DNA of 23,249 nt from a virus. Shown here piece after piece: positions 5,408 to 12,593 of this stretch. Below the pieces are notes generated by a model. That model saw only the letters and a list, made by a program, of their open reading frames with translations. It was not told the DNA's origin and searched no databases. A program made the position numbers and the translations under genes. The stretch lies in the IMG/VR virus record IMGVR_UViG_3300036781_000444, positions 1 to 23,249 of that record; one strand, 5' to 3'. Position 1 is the stretch's first letter. Each line of letters begins with the position of its first letter.

Positions 5408-6700
5408 ATGCAACTAGACATGAGCAATCAACAGAAAAGAGAAAAATACCAGGAGGCCGGATACGATGACTTCTGCGAGGCCCATCAGATACCCTATCTG
5501 AATGAGTGCCCGGAATGCGCGGAACTTGTAGAGCAAAGACAGTTGGCAAACGACGCAGGTATGAGTCAGGCGGACTTTGATACGCAACAACAACCCGGAA
5601 AGATACTCGGATGGAGAGAGGAGGCGCAGAAACGGATAGCTTTCCTGGCTCAGGCCGAAAAGAATGCACTGAAAGACATTGACGGAATTCCGGTCGGCAG
5701 TCATGCCCGGTCCCTATCACGGATCTTTATTCACGAATTAGGCCATCGTAAGAACGAATTGCAGGACCTGCTAAAGAAAGTCCCACCCGAAGACCTTTCA
5801 GTCTCAGCCTCCCCTGTAGAAGAGAAGGGGGAAGACGGGTTGCTGACTCGAATGTTTCAGGCTCAATATGGTTCGCGGGAAATCTCCAAACTTATCGACG
5901 AGCATATAGAAGAGTATTTTAAGATCTGGCATACCTACAAAGACAAGTTGACTTATCTAGAATGGTATCACCTGTTCCTGAATTTTGCGGACAAGATAAC
6001 CGAATCCAAGCCTTCCCCTGTCATAGAGATAGGAGAGATACCAGCCGATTTTAAAGGGCGTATAGGTAAAAAGGCTCTGGATTACGGGAGAGATTTGGAA
6101 AAAGCCTACGGCGTTATGTACGGTGAATTGCTCCGTCATCCGGTTGTGGATTTCATGGAGGGAGCAGATTGGACCCTTAAAGAATTAGCAAAATGGGAAG
6201 CCTCCCGTCCAGCCCCCGCCCCTATAGTAGGGGGCGAGCCGTTTAAATGCCCTTCATGCGGCAAGCCGTGGAATACCGAGCGTCATAACGCCTGTATCTG
6301 CGGAGCGATTTTAAAGCCTAAAACCTTTACCGTCGCCAAGTATGGTACCGATTATGGGGAAGTTCCCGCGCATCCCGCCCCCGCAGAGCAGGCCCCACCT
6401 GAAGAGATCGCCCAGTTCACTAAAAGCATCTCTTCAGGCAAAGAAAGCGACTCTTGTATCATTGCGGCATGTAAAAAGCTTTACCATAAGATGTCAGCCG
6501 AATTCCTCACCACCATCTCCGAATGGAAAGGACTGGCGGCTGAATGGGAGAAGGAGCTACAGGCAGGCATAGTACAGGCGGCCTCCGCCCGTCAGCTGAT
6601 CACTGACATCATGCGTGGCAATCACTATCCCGATGTTACCGACCTGGCCGAACGGTGGCTGCGGGAAAATCCGGAAATAGGGAAGGAGGACACAAAATGA
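5408..6700 (+). CDS. Zinc-ribbon-containing protein of unknown function
   Basis: 430 residues from 5408; an in-frame ATG at 5420 is equally possible. It has a CPEC knuckle at 34-37, a HELGH at 109-113, a helical middle (about 155-265), then a clear zinc-ribbon-like half (CPSC at 281-284, with CIC at 296-298), a Pro/Ala-rich stretch (about 320-335), and a final helical domain of about 80 residues (FLTTISEWKGLAAEWEKELQ). HELGH formally fits the HExxH metalloprotease consensus, but no conserved third ligand or Met-turn is obvious, so a protease call is not justified. It is the largest unknown gene in the early region. Its stop overlaps the next start (ATGA), which has a good Shine-Dalgarno site, so the two are coupled. 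Confidence 0.75.
   Translation: MQLDMSNQQKREKYQEAGYDDFCEAHQIPYLNECPECAELVEQRQLANDAGMSQADFDTQQQPGKILGWREEAQKRIAFLAQAEKNALKDIDGIPVGSHARSLSRIFIHELGHRKNELQDLLKKVPPEDLSVSASPVEEKGEDGLLTRMFQAQYGSREISKLIDEHIEEYFKIWHTYKDKLTYLEWYHLFLNFADKITESKPSPVIEIGEIPADFKGRIGKKALDYGRDLEKAYGVMYGELLRHPVVDFMEGADWTLKELAKWEASRPAPAPIVGGEPFKCPSCGKPWNTERHNACICGAILKPKTFTVAKYGTDYGEVPAHPAPAEQAPPEEIAQFTKSISSGKESDSCIIAACKKLYHKMSAEFLTTISEWKGLAAEWEKELQAGIVQAASARQLITDIMRGNHYPDVTDLAERWLRENPEIGKEDTK
6685..6689 (+). promoter_or_regulatory. Shine-Dalgarno site deciding the start at 6697
   Basis: AAGGAGG at 6683-6689 lies 7 bases before the ATG at 6697, whereas the earlier in-frame ATG at 6655 has no such site and lies deep in the upstream gene. 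This supports 6697 as the start. Confidence 0.7.
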
Positions 6701-7083
6701 AAAACATAATTGAGCCACCGATCGGCATCATCCTCACCATGGGCGCCAAGGTTATTCAGGCGAACGGAGGTCTGCGCAACTTCGTCACCCACTTCACCAG
6801 CTGCTGCAGGGATGAAGATAGCGGCCTCTGGCTCCAGAAGAGCAGGGCCTGCCCAACACAAGACTTCGCCCACATTTACCTCATCCTCTGCAACAGGTTA
6901 TGGGGTAGGGTATACTTCGGCGGCTACAGCAAGGAACCGACAACGGTATGGATGCTTGATGGCGAAGAAAGATACTTCCCATATCCCCACATGCTGCTGG
7001 CTGGGCCGTTTGAACGTGCTCCGCATAAAATTCAAATGAGAGGCTTCCAGGGCTTCCGATACATCTACGAGGCTCTCTGGTAA
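6697..7083 (+). CDS. Hypothetical protein, Cys/aromatic-rich
   Basis: 128 residues from the ATG at 6697, overlapping the upstream stop by ATGA. It is rich in aromatic and Gly residues with a CC pair in the first third (HFTSCCRDED) and a patterned C-terminal half (GRVYFGGYSKEPTTVWMLDG, then MRGFQGFRYIYEALW). It looks like a compact mixed alpha/beta cytoplasmic protein without signal peptide or membrane segment. No family recognised. Coupling to the zinc-ribbon gene upstream suggests they may work together. Followed by a 33-base gap and the second XRE gene. Confidence 0.65.
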   Translation: MKNIIEPPIGIILTMGAKVIQANGGLRNFVTHFTSCCRDEDSGLWLQKSRACPTQDFAHIYLILCNRLWGRVYFGGYSKEPTTVWMLDGEERYFPYPHMLLAGPFERAPHKIQMRGFQGFRYIYEALW

Positions 7084-7116
7084 TCCACCCGCAAAACCGA
7101 AAACAGAAATATCCAC

Positions 7117-7326
7117 ATGAACCACTTTGCTACCAATATCACTCACCTGCGCAAGCAGCAAAACAAGACACAAAAGGATGTAGCCCGCGGCCTGAGCGTC
7201 GACGTCAAAAGATACCAGGCCTGGGAAGAGGGCAGGGCCACTCCTCAATTGTCGATGGCTTCCCGGATTTGTGAGTACTATCAATTTTATGATCTGTATT
7301 CTATGATTACAAAAAACATAACGTAG
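7117..7326 (+). CDS. XRE/Cro-type helix-turn-helix protein (copy 2)
   Basis: 69 residues with a full Cro/C1-type HTH: ITHLRKQQNKTQKDVARGL, then VDVKRYQAWEEGRATPQ, where the Trp-Glu-x-Gly-x-x-x-Pro end of the recognition helix is close to the family consensus, and then SRICEYYQFYDLYSMI. It aligns along nearly its whole length with the protein at 4750-4977, so the pair probably arose by duplication. As the last gene before a strong hairpin and the packaging module, it is a good candidate regulator of the early-to-late switch, an inference from position only. Confidence 0.85.
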   Translation: MNHFATNITHLRKQQNKTQKDVARGLSVDVKRYQAWEEGRATPQLSMASRICEYYQFYDLYSMITKNIT

Positions 7327-7369
7327 ATACAGGTACGCTAATCTAATTAGGTTTATTTGCAAACGATGG

Positions 7370-7404
7370 AGAATCGGGGTTATTTTACACATAACCCCGA
7401 TTTT
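7370..7404 (+). terminator. Strong hairpin with short T tract, probable terminator at the early/packaging boundary
   Basis: AATCGGGGTTAT (7372-7383) and ATAACCCCGATT (7391-7402) are perfect reverse complements with a 7-base loop (TTTACAC). The stem can extend outward by G-T (7371/7403) and A-T (7370/7404). The 3' side ends in TTTT (7401-7404), part of which is inside the stem, so the T tract is short for an intrinsic terminator. It ends two bases before the ATG at 7406, so it could also block or regulate translation initiation of that gene, or act in both ways. No obvious promoter was found between the hairpin and the next gene. Confidence 0.75.
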
Positions 7405-7405
7405 G

Positions 7406-7885
7406 ATGACAGCGGCCGCGTTCAGCACGAAAGATCTTGCTCTTCTGGGAAGAACACTGATAAGGAAGCACCCTGCAATGGCAGAGGAGCTTCTTGCTGC
7501 GTTACGCGCTAGCGAACTCCCTCCACTGGAAACCGATTTTTCCAAACTCTCCCTTCTCTTCGATCAATTCTGCGCGCTGAAGGAAACCTCGCGCGAAACC
7601 CTCCTTACTTCCCGGTACAATACCGAAGCAATGCAGCTCAAGCGGCTTTTCATAGGGATAGCGCTTTCCATGTACTATCCCAGTGCGATCGCCAACCCGG
7701 AGAAACTCCTCCGCAAAAGGATCGGTATCCAGCAGCAGCTCGTCCGGACGCTCGGCATCAAAAAAGGAAACCTCAGTCTTATGGCCCATGAAGCCATCCT
7801 TAACTACAAAGTGTATGACAGCTTCCGCCAGGAAGTAGACATGCTCACTCAAATATTAGCCCATGGCAAAAGTTACGAATCGTAA
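7406..7885 (+). CDS. Hypothetical protein at head of packaging module
   Basis: 159 residues from the ATG at 7406, which sits at the foot of the hairpin at 7370-7404; a later in-frame ATG lies at codon 24 or so (HPAMAEE) and could be used if the first is masked. The protein is almost wholly helical by composition, with Leu-rich segments (LALLGRTLIRKH, LFDQFCALKE, LKRLFIGIALSMYYPSAI) and a Lys/Arg-rich middle (LLRKRIGIQQQLVRTLGIKKGNLS) that could be a DNA-binding HTH but does not show a clear one. No family recognised. It overlaps the ParB-like gene by 23 bases and so is translated with the packaging genes. A packaging accessory or late regulator are possible roles. Confidence 0.68.
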   Translation: MTAAAFSTKDLALLGRTLIRKHPAMAEELLAALRASELPPLETDFSKLSLLFDQFCALKETSRETLLTSRYNTEAMQLKRLFIGIALSMYYPSAIANPEKLLRKRIGIQQQLVRTLGIKKGNLSLMAHEAILNYKVYDSFRQEVDMLTQILAHGKSYES

Positions 7886-8453
7886 AATAACTGATCTGCA
7901 TTTCGATAATGCGAACATCAACAAAGGGACTGAGTTCGGTTCTGCTCTTTTAGAAAAGTCCATTCAGGAAGTCGGCCTCGTTCGCAGCGTCGTCGTCGAT
8001 AAGAACGACATCCTCATCGCGGGCAATAAGACAGCAGCTAAAGCTGGCGAGCTTGGCGTGGAAAAGGTAGTCATGATCGAAACGGACGGCACGGAGCTGA
8101 TCGTGGTCAAACGCAAGGATCTCGACATCAACACGCCCCAGGGAGCAAAAGCGAAGATCCTGGATAACACCGTCTCCCGGCATAACTATGTCGAAGACGC
8201 CCAGATCATGACAGCGGTGTGCGAGACAGCTGAGATTTACAACATCCATGCCTATGGCTTAGGTGAGCAGCAGCGCAGGGAGCATGACCCGGATAACCCG
8301 CAGCCCGTGTCTTTCTCGGCAAGCAATAAGCCGGTGATCAAGATACAGCTGGCGTCTGCCGATGACCTTGACGCGGCAATCAAGGACATCAACTACCTGA
8401 TGAACCAGAAGTATGAGGGCGCGATCGTCACCGCGAAGGGAGGTAAGTCATGA
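7863..8453 (+). CDS. ParB-like protein (ParB N-terminal domain), packaging-linked
   Basis: 196 residues. Residues about 5-110 have the shape of a ParB/Srx N-terminal domain: a LEKSIQEVGLVRSVVVDKND strand-helix unit, then LIAGNKTAAKAGELG in the place of the usual G-E-R/H-R box (here G54-N55-K56), then the I-V-V strand and LDINTPQGAKAKILDNT. The modified box (GNKT instead of GHRR) is common in phage-type ParB-like proteins near terminases, some of which have nuclease or CTPase activity, while others only bind DNA. No methyltransferase domain is fused. It starts inside the upstream gene and ends 4 bases into the terminase small subunit gene. DNA binding or nicking near the packaging site is the likely role; activity is unproven. 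Confidence 0.78.
   Translation: MAKVTNRKITDLHFDNANINKGTEFGSALLEKSIQEVGLVRSVVVDKNDILIAGNKTAAKAGELGVEKVVMIETDGTELIVVKRKDLDINTPQGAKAKILDNTVSRHNYVEDAQIMTAVCETAEIYNIHAYGLGEQQRREHDPDNPQPVSFSASNKPVIKIQLASADDLDAAIKDINYLMNQKYEGAIVTAKGGKS
8438..8443 (+). promoter_or_regulatory. Shine-Dalgarno site of terminase small subunit
   Basis: GGGAGG at 8438-8443 lies 6 bases before the ATG at 8450, inside the end of the ParB-like gene. It supports the start at 8450 and implies coupled translation. Confidence 0.72.
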
Positions 8454-9028
8454 CTGATAAACGACCCAGCTCCGTACGGATGAAACGGGAGAAGTTCGGC
8501 AAACTGATGATTGATGTAACAGATTTAGAGGGACAAATAAAGGCTTACAAAAAAGTATATCCGACCTGCAAAAAGAAAGCTGCCGCAATTGCCTCGTCCT
8601 ATAAACTGCTAGAAAACGCTGAAGTAAAGGCTATTATAGACGCTGGCAAAAGGGAAAAAGAAGATACCATACGCGAAGCGGTTAAAGCTGAGCGTATTAA
8701 GAAAGCCCAGGAAATGGTCGCACATGAGTTCGAGCTCGATGCGCAGATGTCCAATATCGCCATGGGGCGCCATCGCCGTAAAAAGAAGACCCCCATATTC
8801 AATCCGGCGGAAAAGAAATTCCAGATCGTCGAAGTGGACGAAGAGCCAACCGAGACTGATATGATCCAGGCAGCGGACAAGCTCTACAAGCGTAAGGGCT
8901 CGTATGCCGCGACAACAGTCAAGCATGAAGGCGGCGACACCTTCATCAACTTCTTTGCCCAGCTGGCGACAGTACACAACAACAACATCCCCAATGCAAT
9001 TACCCCCGGCAGCGAAAGCAAGGTTTGA
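8450..9028 (+). CDS. Phage terminase small subunit
   Basis: 192 residues. The N-terminal part (about 26-63, QIKAYKKVYPTCKKKAAAIASS, then ENAEVKAII) has the classic order of a small-terminase DNA-binding HTH, with the residue pattern A-Y-x-x-x-Y-P and closing 'ENAEVKAII'. A long coiled-coil-like helix (about 65-105, Glu/Lys/Arg rich) for oligomerisation follows, and an Asp/Glu-rich C-terminal part. It recognises the packaging site and stimulates the large subunit. The next gene encodes the large subunit and begins 35 bases before this one ends, which also supports the assignment. The stretch VEDEEP/TDMIQAADKLYKRKG near residues 125-145 recurs in the family. Confidence 0.8.
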   Translation: MTDKRPSSVRMKREKFGKLMIDVTDLEGQIKAYKKVYPTCKKKAAAIASSYKLLENAEVKAIIDAGKREKEDTIREAVKAERIKKAQEMVAHEFELDAQMSNIAMGRHRRKKKTPIFNPAEKKFQIVEVDEEPTETDMIQAADKLYKRKGSYAATTVKHEGGDTFINFFAQLATVHNNNIPNAITPGSESKV

Positions 9029-10592
9029 GGCATACATCAACGACTGGTGCCTGTTCGCCCGGGAATACCTGCGGGTGGATCTGGACGTTGAGCAGGAGGC
9101 TGTATTGCGCTCCGTACAGCACAATCCAAAGACATCAGTGGCCAGCGGCACCAGCCGCGGAAAAGACTATGTAGCAGCTGTGGCGGCTATCTGTTTTCTA
9201 TACCTTACTCCTCGTTGGGATAATGGCATCCTGGTTGCCAACACGAAGGTGGCGCTTACGGCGCCCACCGGCCGGCAGGTGAAAGACATCATGACGCCCG
9301 AGATCACCAGGATCTTTACCCGGTCCATCTACCTGCCCGGCACACTGGTAGGCAATGACATCCGGATACACCCTTACAAAGAATGGTTTCTGACGGGTTT
9401 TAAGGCGGATGACAAGAACACGGAAGCATGGACGGGTTTCCATGCGCCCAACGTATTGTACGTCGTTACAGAGGCTACAGGCCTGCCACAGACCGTTTTT
9501 GACGCAATCGAGGGTAACCTGCAGGGCAATAGCCGGCTGCTGATCGTCTTCAACCACAATATCAATACCGGCTATGCGCATGCGTCGACGCGCGACCCGG
9601 CTTTTAGTAAATTTCGGCTTAATTCCCTCAATGCGCCCAACGTCACTTTAAAGCAGATCAAATATCCGGGCCAGGTCAACTACGACTGGGTAAAGGACAG
9701 GGTGCGGGACTGGTGTATCATCATCGATAAGCAGGACATGAGCGTCATCGAGGGTGACTTTGAATGGGAAGGCGCCTGTTATCGCCCAAATGATCTGTTC
9801 CGCTCCAAGATCCTCGGACTCGGACCAAAGGCCAGCAATGGCGTCCTGGTCCCCATTGAATGGATCGAGCTGGCCAACCAGCGGTGGGCAGACTTCAATA
9901 AGAAGCGAAAGCCCATTGAAAAGCCGCTGCGTCTGGGCCTTGATGTGGCAGGTATGGGCAGGGACAACACCTGCTCGTGCCACCGATACGGTGATTACGT
10001 GAAGAAATTCGAGCTGAAAGAGAGCGGAGGGACTGCTAACCACATGGAGGTAACGGGCATATTTATGAATACGCTGAGGGCCAATCTGGATACATACCAT
10101 GGCCGCTATCCCCAAGGCTTTATTGACACGATTGGGGAAGGCGCCGGGGTGTTCAGCAGGGCAGCGGAGGTCTCCGACGAACAGCCGGCTGACAAGGTAT
10201 TCCAGGGCAGGATTTATAGCTCGAAGTTTTCCCAGGCTGCAAAGGATCTCGCCGGCAACCCCCTGAAGGATCACACTGAGCAATACGAATTTCTGAATAT
10301 GCGTGCATGGCTATACTGGGCGGTGCGCGACTGGTTGGATCCCAGCAAAGGATCAACCGCAATGCTGCCTCCGGATGACCAACTGGCGCAGGAACTCAGT
10401 GAAACCATGTGGAAGTTTAAAAGCAACGGCCGCTGGATCATGATCGAGGAGAAGGAAGAGCTGAAGAAGCGGTTGAAGCGGTCTCCGGATAAGGGTGACT
10501 CTCTAGCGTTGACCTTCTGGCCGGTACCGGATGTGGATCCGCGGCCGGAGAAGAGACAGTCTGCTGCACAATATTTATCGTCATTACCTTAA
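8994..10592 (+). CDS. Phage terminase large subunit
   Basis: 532 residues from the ATG at 8994 (in-frame ATGs further upstream would lie deep inside the small subunit gene). The ATPase part has a Walker A-like SGTSRGKDYVAA at 51-62, with Asp in place of the usual Thr/Ser, an APTGRQV segment (90-96), and a Walker B with catalytic Glu, VLYVVTEA at 154-161. The nuclease part (about 310-510) has an RNase H-like set: GLDVAG (D317), IDTIGEGAGVF (D378) and KGDSLALTFW (D502). It is the ATP-driven motor and headful/cos nuclease that moves DNA into the procapsid. Which packaging type cannot be told from sequence alone. The 35-base overlap with the small subunit gene suggests fixed stoichiometry by coupled translation. 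Confidence 0.9.
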   Translation: MQLPPAAKARFEAYINDWCLFAREYLRVDLDVEQEAVLRSVQHNPKTSVASGTSRGKDYVAAVAAICFLYLTPRWDNGILVANTKVALTAPTGRQVKDIMTPEITRIFTRSIYLPGTLVGNDIRIHPYKEWFLTGFKADDKNTEAWTGFHAPNVLYVVTEATGLPQTVFDAIEGNLQGNSRLLIVFNHNINTGYAHASTRDPAFSKFRLNSLNAPNVTLKQIKYPGQVNYDWVKDRVRDWCIIIDKQDMSVIEGDFEWEGACYRPNDLFRSKILGLGPKASNGVLVPIEWIELANQRWADFNKKRKPIEKPLRLGLDVAGMGRDNTCSCHRYGDYVKKFELKESGGTANHMEVTGIFMNTLRANLDTYHGRYPQGFIDTIGEGAGVFSRAAEVSDEQPADKVFQGRIYSSKFSQAAKDLAGNPLKDHTEQYEFLNMRAWLYWAVRDWLDPSKGSTAMLPPDDQLAQELSETMWKFKSNGRWIMIEEKEELKKRLKRSPDKGDSLALTFWPVPDVDPRPEKRQSAAQYLSSLP

Positions 10593-10601
10593 AATTTTTA
10601 T

Positions 10602-11195
10602 ATGGCAAAGGCATCAAGAACGAAGAAATCAAAGCAATCCGTGGCAAAAAAGGCGTCGGCAGCAATTCGAATTGAGGATCTGAAACCCCTGACATATACG
10701 GAAGAAGAATTGCAGCAGCTGACCGAGGGGCGAAAAGCAATTCCGCTCGATGGTCGCACGATCCCGATGGAGGAGGCGAGGAGGCTGGGGTTACTGCCCG
10801 ACGATATACCTCTGCAACGGGACGTTCTGGGTGAAGTGCAAAGGGTTGCATCAGTTGAAGCACAAATTGGAGTGGATGGTGAGCTCTTTCATTCGCGCGA
10901 GTCGGAGGAGCCACTCCTATTGACGCTTCCTCCGTTGCCGTTCCTTACAGAATTGGTCCAGCTGCCGGTCCGCTACTTCATCAGCGCGACGATCACCTTC
11001 TTCACTGCGGGCTACCAGCAAATCCAGGTCGCGGGCGTCCGAACGCTGAGCGACGATCAATTAGATAGCATCGAGGAACATATCGAAGATCTTTTCGAAG
11101 ACCAGATCCAGACCGCGGGAGAGAAACTTAACCCAGACTGGGATGGCCTGCCCGCCAAAATAGCCCTTACCATTAACACCATTAACCGGCTGTAA
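10602..11195 (+). CDS. Hypothetical protein between terminase and portal
   Basis: 197 residues. The first 25 are Lys/Ser/Ala rich (RTKKSKQSVAKKAS) and look flexible and basic. The middle has a PLDGRTIPMEEARRLGLLPDDIPL stretch, split by charged residues, then a proline/leucine-rich patch (LLLTLPPLPFL), a strand-rich VRYFISATITFF, and an acidic C-terminal helix (DDQLDSIEEHIEDLFEDQI). It carries no recognised motif. Position between large terminase and portal is where phages often have a small structural or accessory protein. An A/T-rich leader (cttaaaatttttat) precedes the ATG at 10602. It ends 17 bases before the portal gene. Confidence 0.65.
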   Translation: MAKASRTKKSKQSVAKKASAAIRIEDLKPLTYTEEELQQLTEGRKAIPLDGRTIPMEEARRLGLLPDDIPLQRDVLGEVQRVASVEAQIGVDGELFHSRESEEPLLLTLPPLPFLTELVQLPVRYFISATITFFTAGYQQIQVAGVRTLSDDQLDSIEEHIEDLFEDQIQTAGEKLNPDWDGLPAKIALTINTINRL

Positions 11196-11212
11196 GGCCC
11201 CAAACATCACTT

Positions 11213-12589
11213 ATGGAAATTGAAGAAATAATTGCACTGGTCCCCAATTATAAAACGCTCGTGGATGCGATCATTAAGCAGACCCCGCCAATTGATCATG
11301 AGACATATGCTAAGCAGTACGACAGCGAGCAGCATGAAATCGTTACAAGGCCCGACAAGACGGTCGAGACTGATGCCGGACCCTCACAGGTAACGGTCAC
11401 GAAAGTGACCATCAACGACCAGCAGCGGATCGTCAATTCGGCGGTGGCCTTTCTATGCGGCAAGCCGATTCGCTTGTCAGCCAACGCGGCGCAGCAGGTG
11501 GAAAAGGACCTTCTCCAGGTCTTGCAGAAAACATGGGATGATAACAAGCTGTTTTATGTCAATCAGAAGTTGGCAAGGCTGATGATGTCTGAAACCGAGT
11601 GTGCGGAAATATGGTACAGCGTACCCTGCTCTCCGGACTATTGGGCCAATACGCCGATGGAGGGCGCAAAGGCGCGTTTTAGAGTGAAGATCCTTGCTTA
11701 TTCACTGGCAGACACGCTCTGTCCGGTATATGACAGATACGGCGATATGGTAGCCTTCGGCCGCGGATATAAAATAACCGTCGGCGACAAGTCGGAGGAA
11801 CACTTCGACCTTTATACTGAGACAAAAACTTATATGGGTGTCAACCAGGCGAACACCTGGACCGTCACCCAGGAAAACGTTCCGGCAGGGAAGATCGGCA
11901 TAATGTACTATTCCCAACCAAGGCCGGAGTGGTGGCCTTCCCAGCGCGCCATCACGCGCAGGGAACTGGTGGTGAGCGGCCATGGCGACAGTAATGACTA
12001 TTTTGGCAGCCCCATGATCATCGTGGAGGGAAAGATTCTATCCTTTTCCAAGAAGGGTGAGCAGGGCAAGGTCTTGGAAATCGAAGCAGGGGGAAAGGTG
12101 TCCACGCTTGCCTGGCCACAGGCGCCCGAGTCCCTCAAGCTGGAATTAGAGAACCTGAAGGCGCTGGTCAATGACCAGACAGACACGCCTGACATCGGTT
12201 TTGATACAATGAAGGGGCTCGGGGCGGTGGCGAGCGGGACGGCGCTGAAGTTCTTCTTCATGAAGCCGCACATGAAGGCGGCCAGAAATGAGGAAACCCA
12301 TGGAGAGATCGTTCAGCGCCGGATCAACTACCTAAAGGCCGCACTTATTAAGCTCAGCCCTAAGCTCGAAAAAGCAGCTACACTATCCATTAGGCCGCTC
12401 TATGAATACTTCCTTCCAAAGAATGACCAGGAGATTGTGACCAACCTGTCGACGGCGACCGGTGGTCGGCCGACCATGTCGCAGGAAACGGCGGTCAAAA
12501 TTAACCCGTACGTTAAGGATCCGGAGACAGAGCTGATAAAGATAAAAGAAGAAGGCGTCGATCCGATCATGGACCCGCTGAATACATAA
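11213..12589 (+). CDS. Phage portal protein (SPP1 gp6-like)
   Basis: 458 residues, close to the usual size of portals of this type. The segment VTVTKVTINDQQRIVNSAVAF with CGKPI following (about 64-84) is the typical N-terminal signature of SPP1-type portals (Phage_prot_Gp6 family), and the end of the protein has the usual acidic tail. The portal is a dodecameric ring at one head vertex through which DNA is pumped by the terminase and to which the connector and tail attach. Position right after the terminase and before the minor head protein agrees. It starts 17 bases after the previous gene and ends 4 bases before the next. No transmembrane segments. Confidence 0.85.
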   Translation: MEIEEIIALVPNYKTLVDAIIKQTPPIDHETYAKQYDSEQHEIVTRPDKTVETDAGPSQVTVTKVTINDQQRIVNSAVAFLCGKPIRLSANAAQQVEKDLLQVLQKTWDDNKLFYVNQKLARLMMSETECAEIWYSVPCSPDYWANTPMEGAKARFRVKILAYSLADTLCPVYDRYGDMVAFGRGYKITVGDKSEEHFDLYTETKTYMGVNQANTWTVTQENVPAGKIGIMYYSQPRPEWWPSQRAITRRELVVSGHGDSNDYFGSPMIIVEGKILSFSKKGEQGKVLEIEAGGKVSTLAWPQAPESLKLELENLKALVNDQTDTPDIGFDTMKGLGAVASGTALKFFFMKPHMKAARNEETHGEIVQRRINYLKAALIKLSPKLEKAATLSIRPLYEYFLPKNDQEIVTNLSTATGGRPTMSQETAVKINPYVKDPETELIKIKEEGVDPIMDPLNT

Positions 12590-12593
12590 CCTG

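Noticed and set aside
6217-6236. CGCCCC/GGGGCG hairpin inside the zinc-ribbon gene
   Set aside because: A short G/C stem in a Pro/Ala-rich linker, without T tract or conserved position; probably codon composition.
7343-7350. CTAATTAG palindrome and a TAGGTTTA sequence before the packaging module
   Set aside because: An 8-bp A/T palindrome is common by chance, and the -7-like box has no correctly spaced TTTG upstream.
8904-8993. Upstream start for the large terminase
   Set aside because: The added 30 residues are Ser/Thr/Pro-rich shadow of the small subunit gene; the protein from 8994 begins in family-like sequence.
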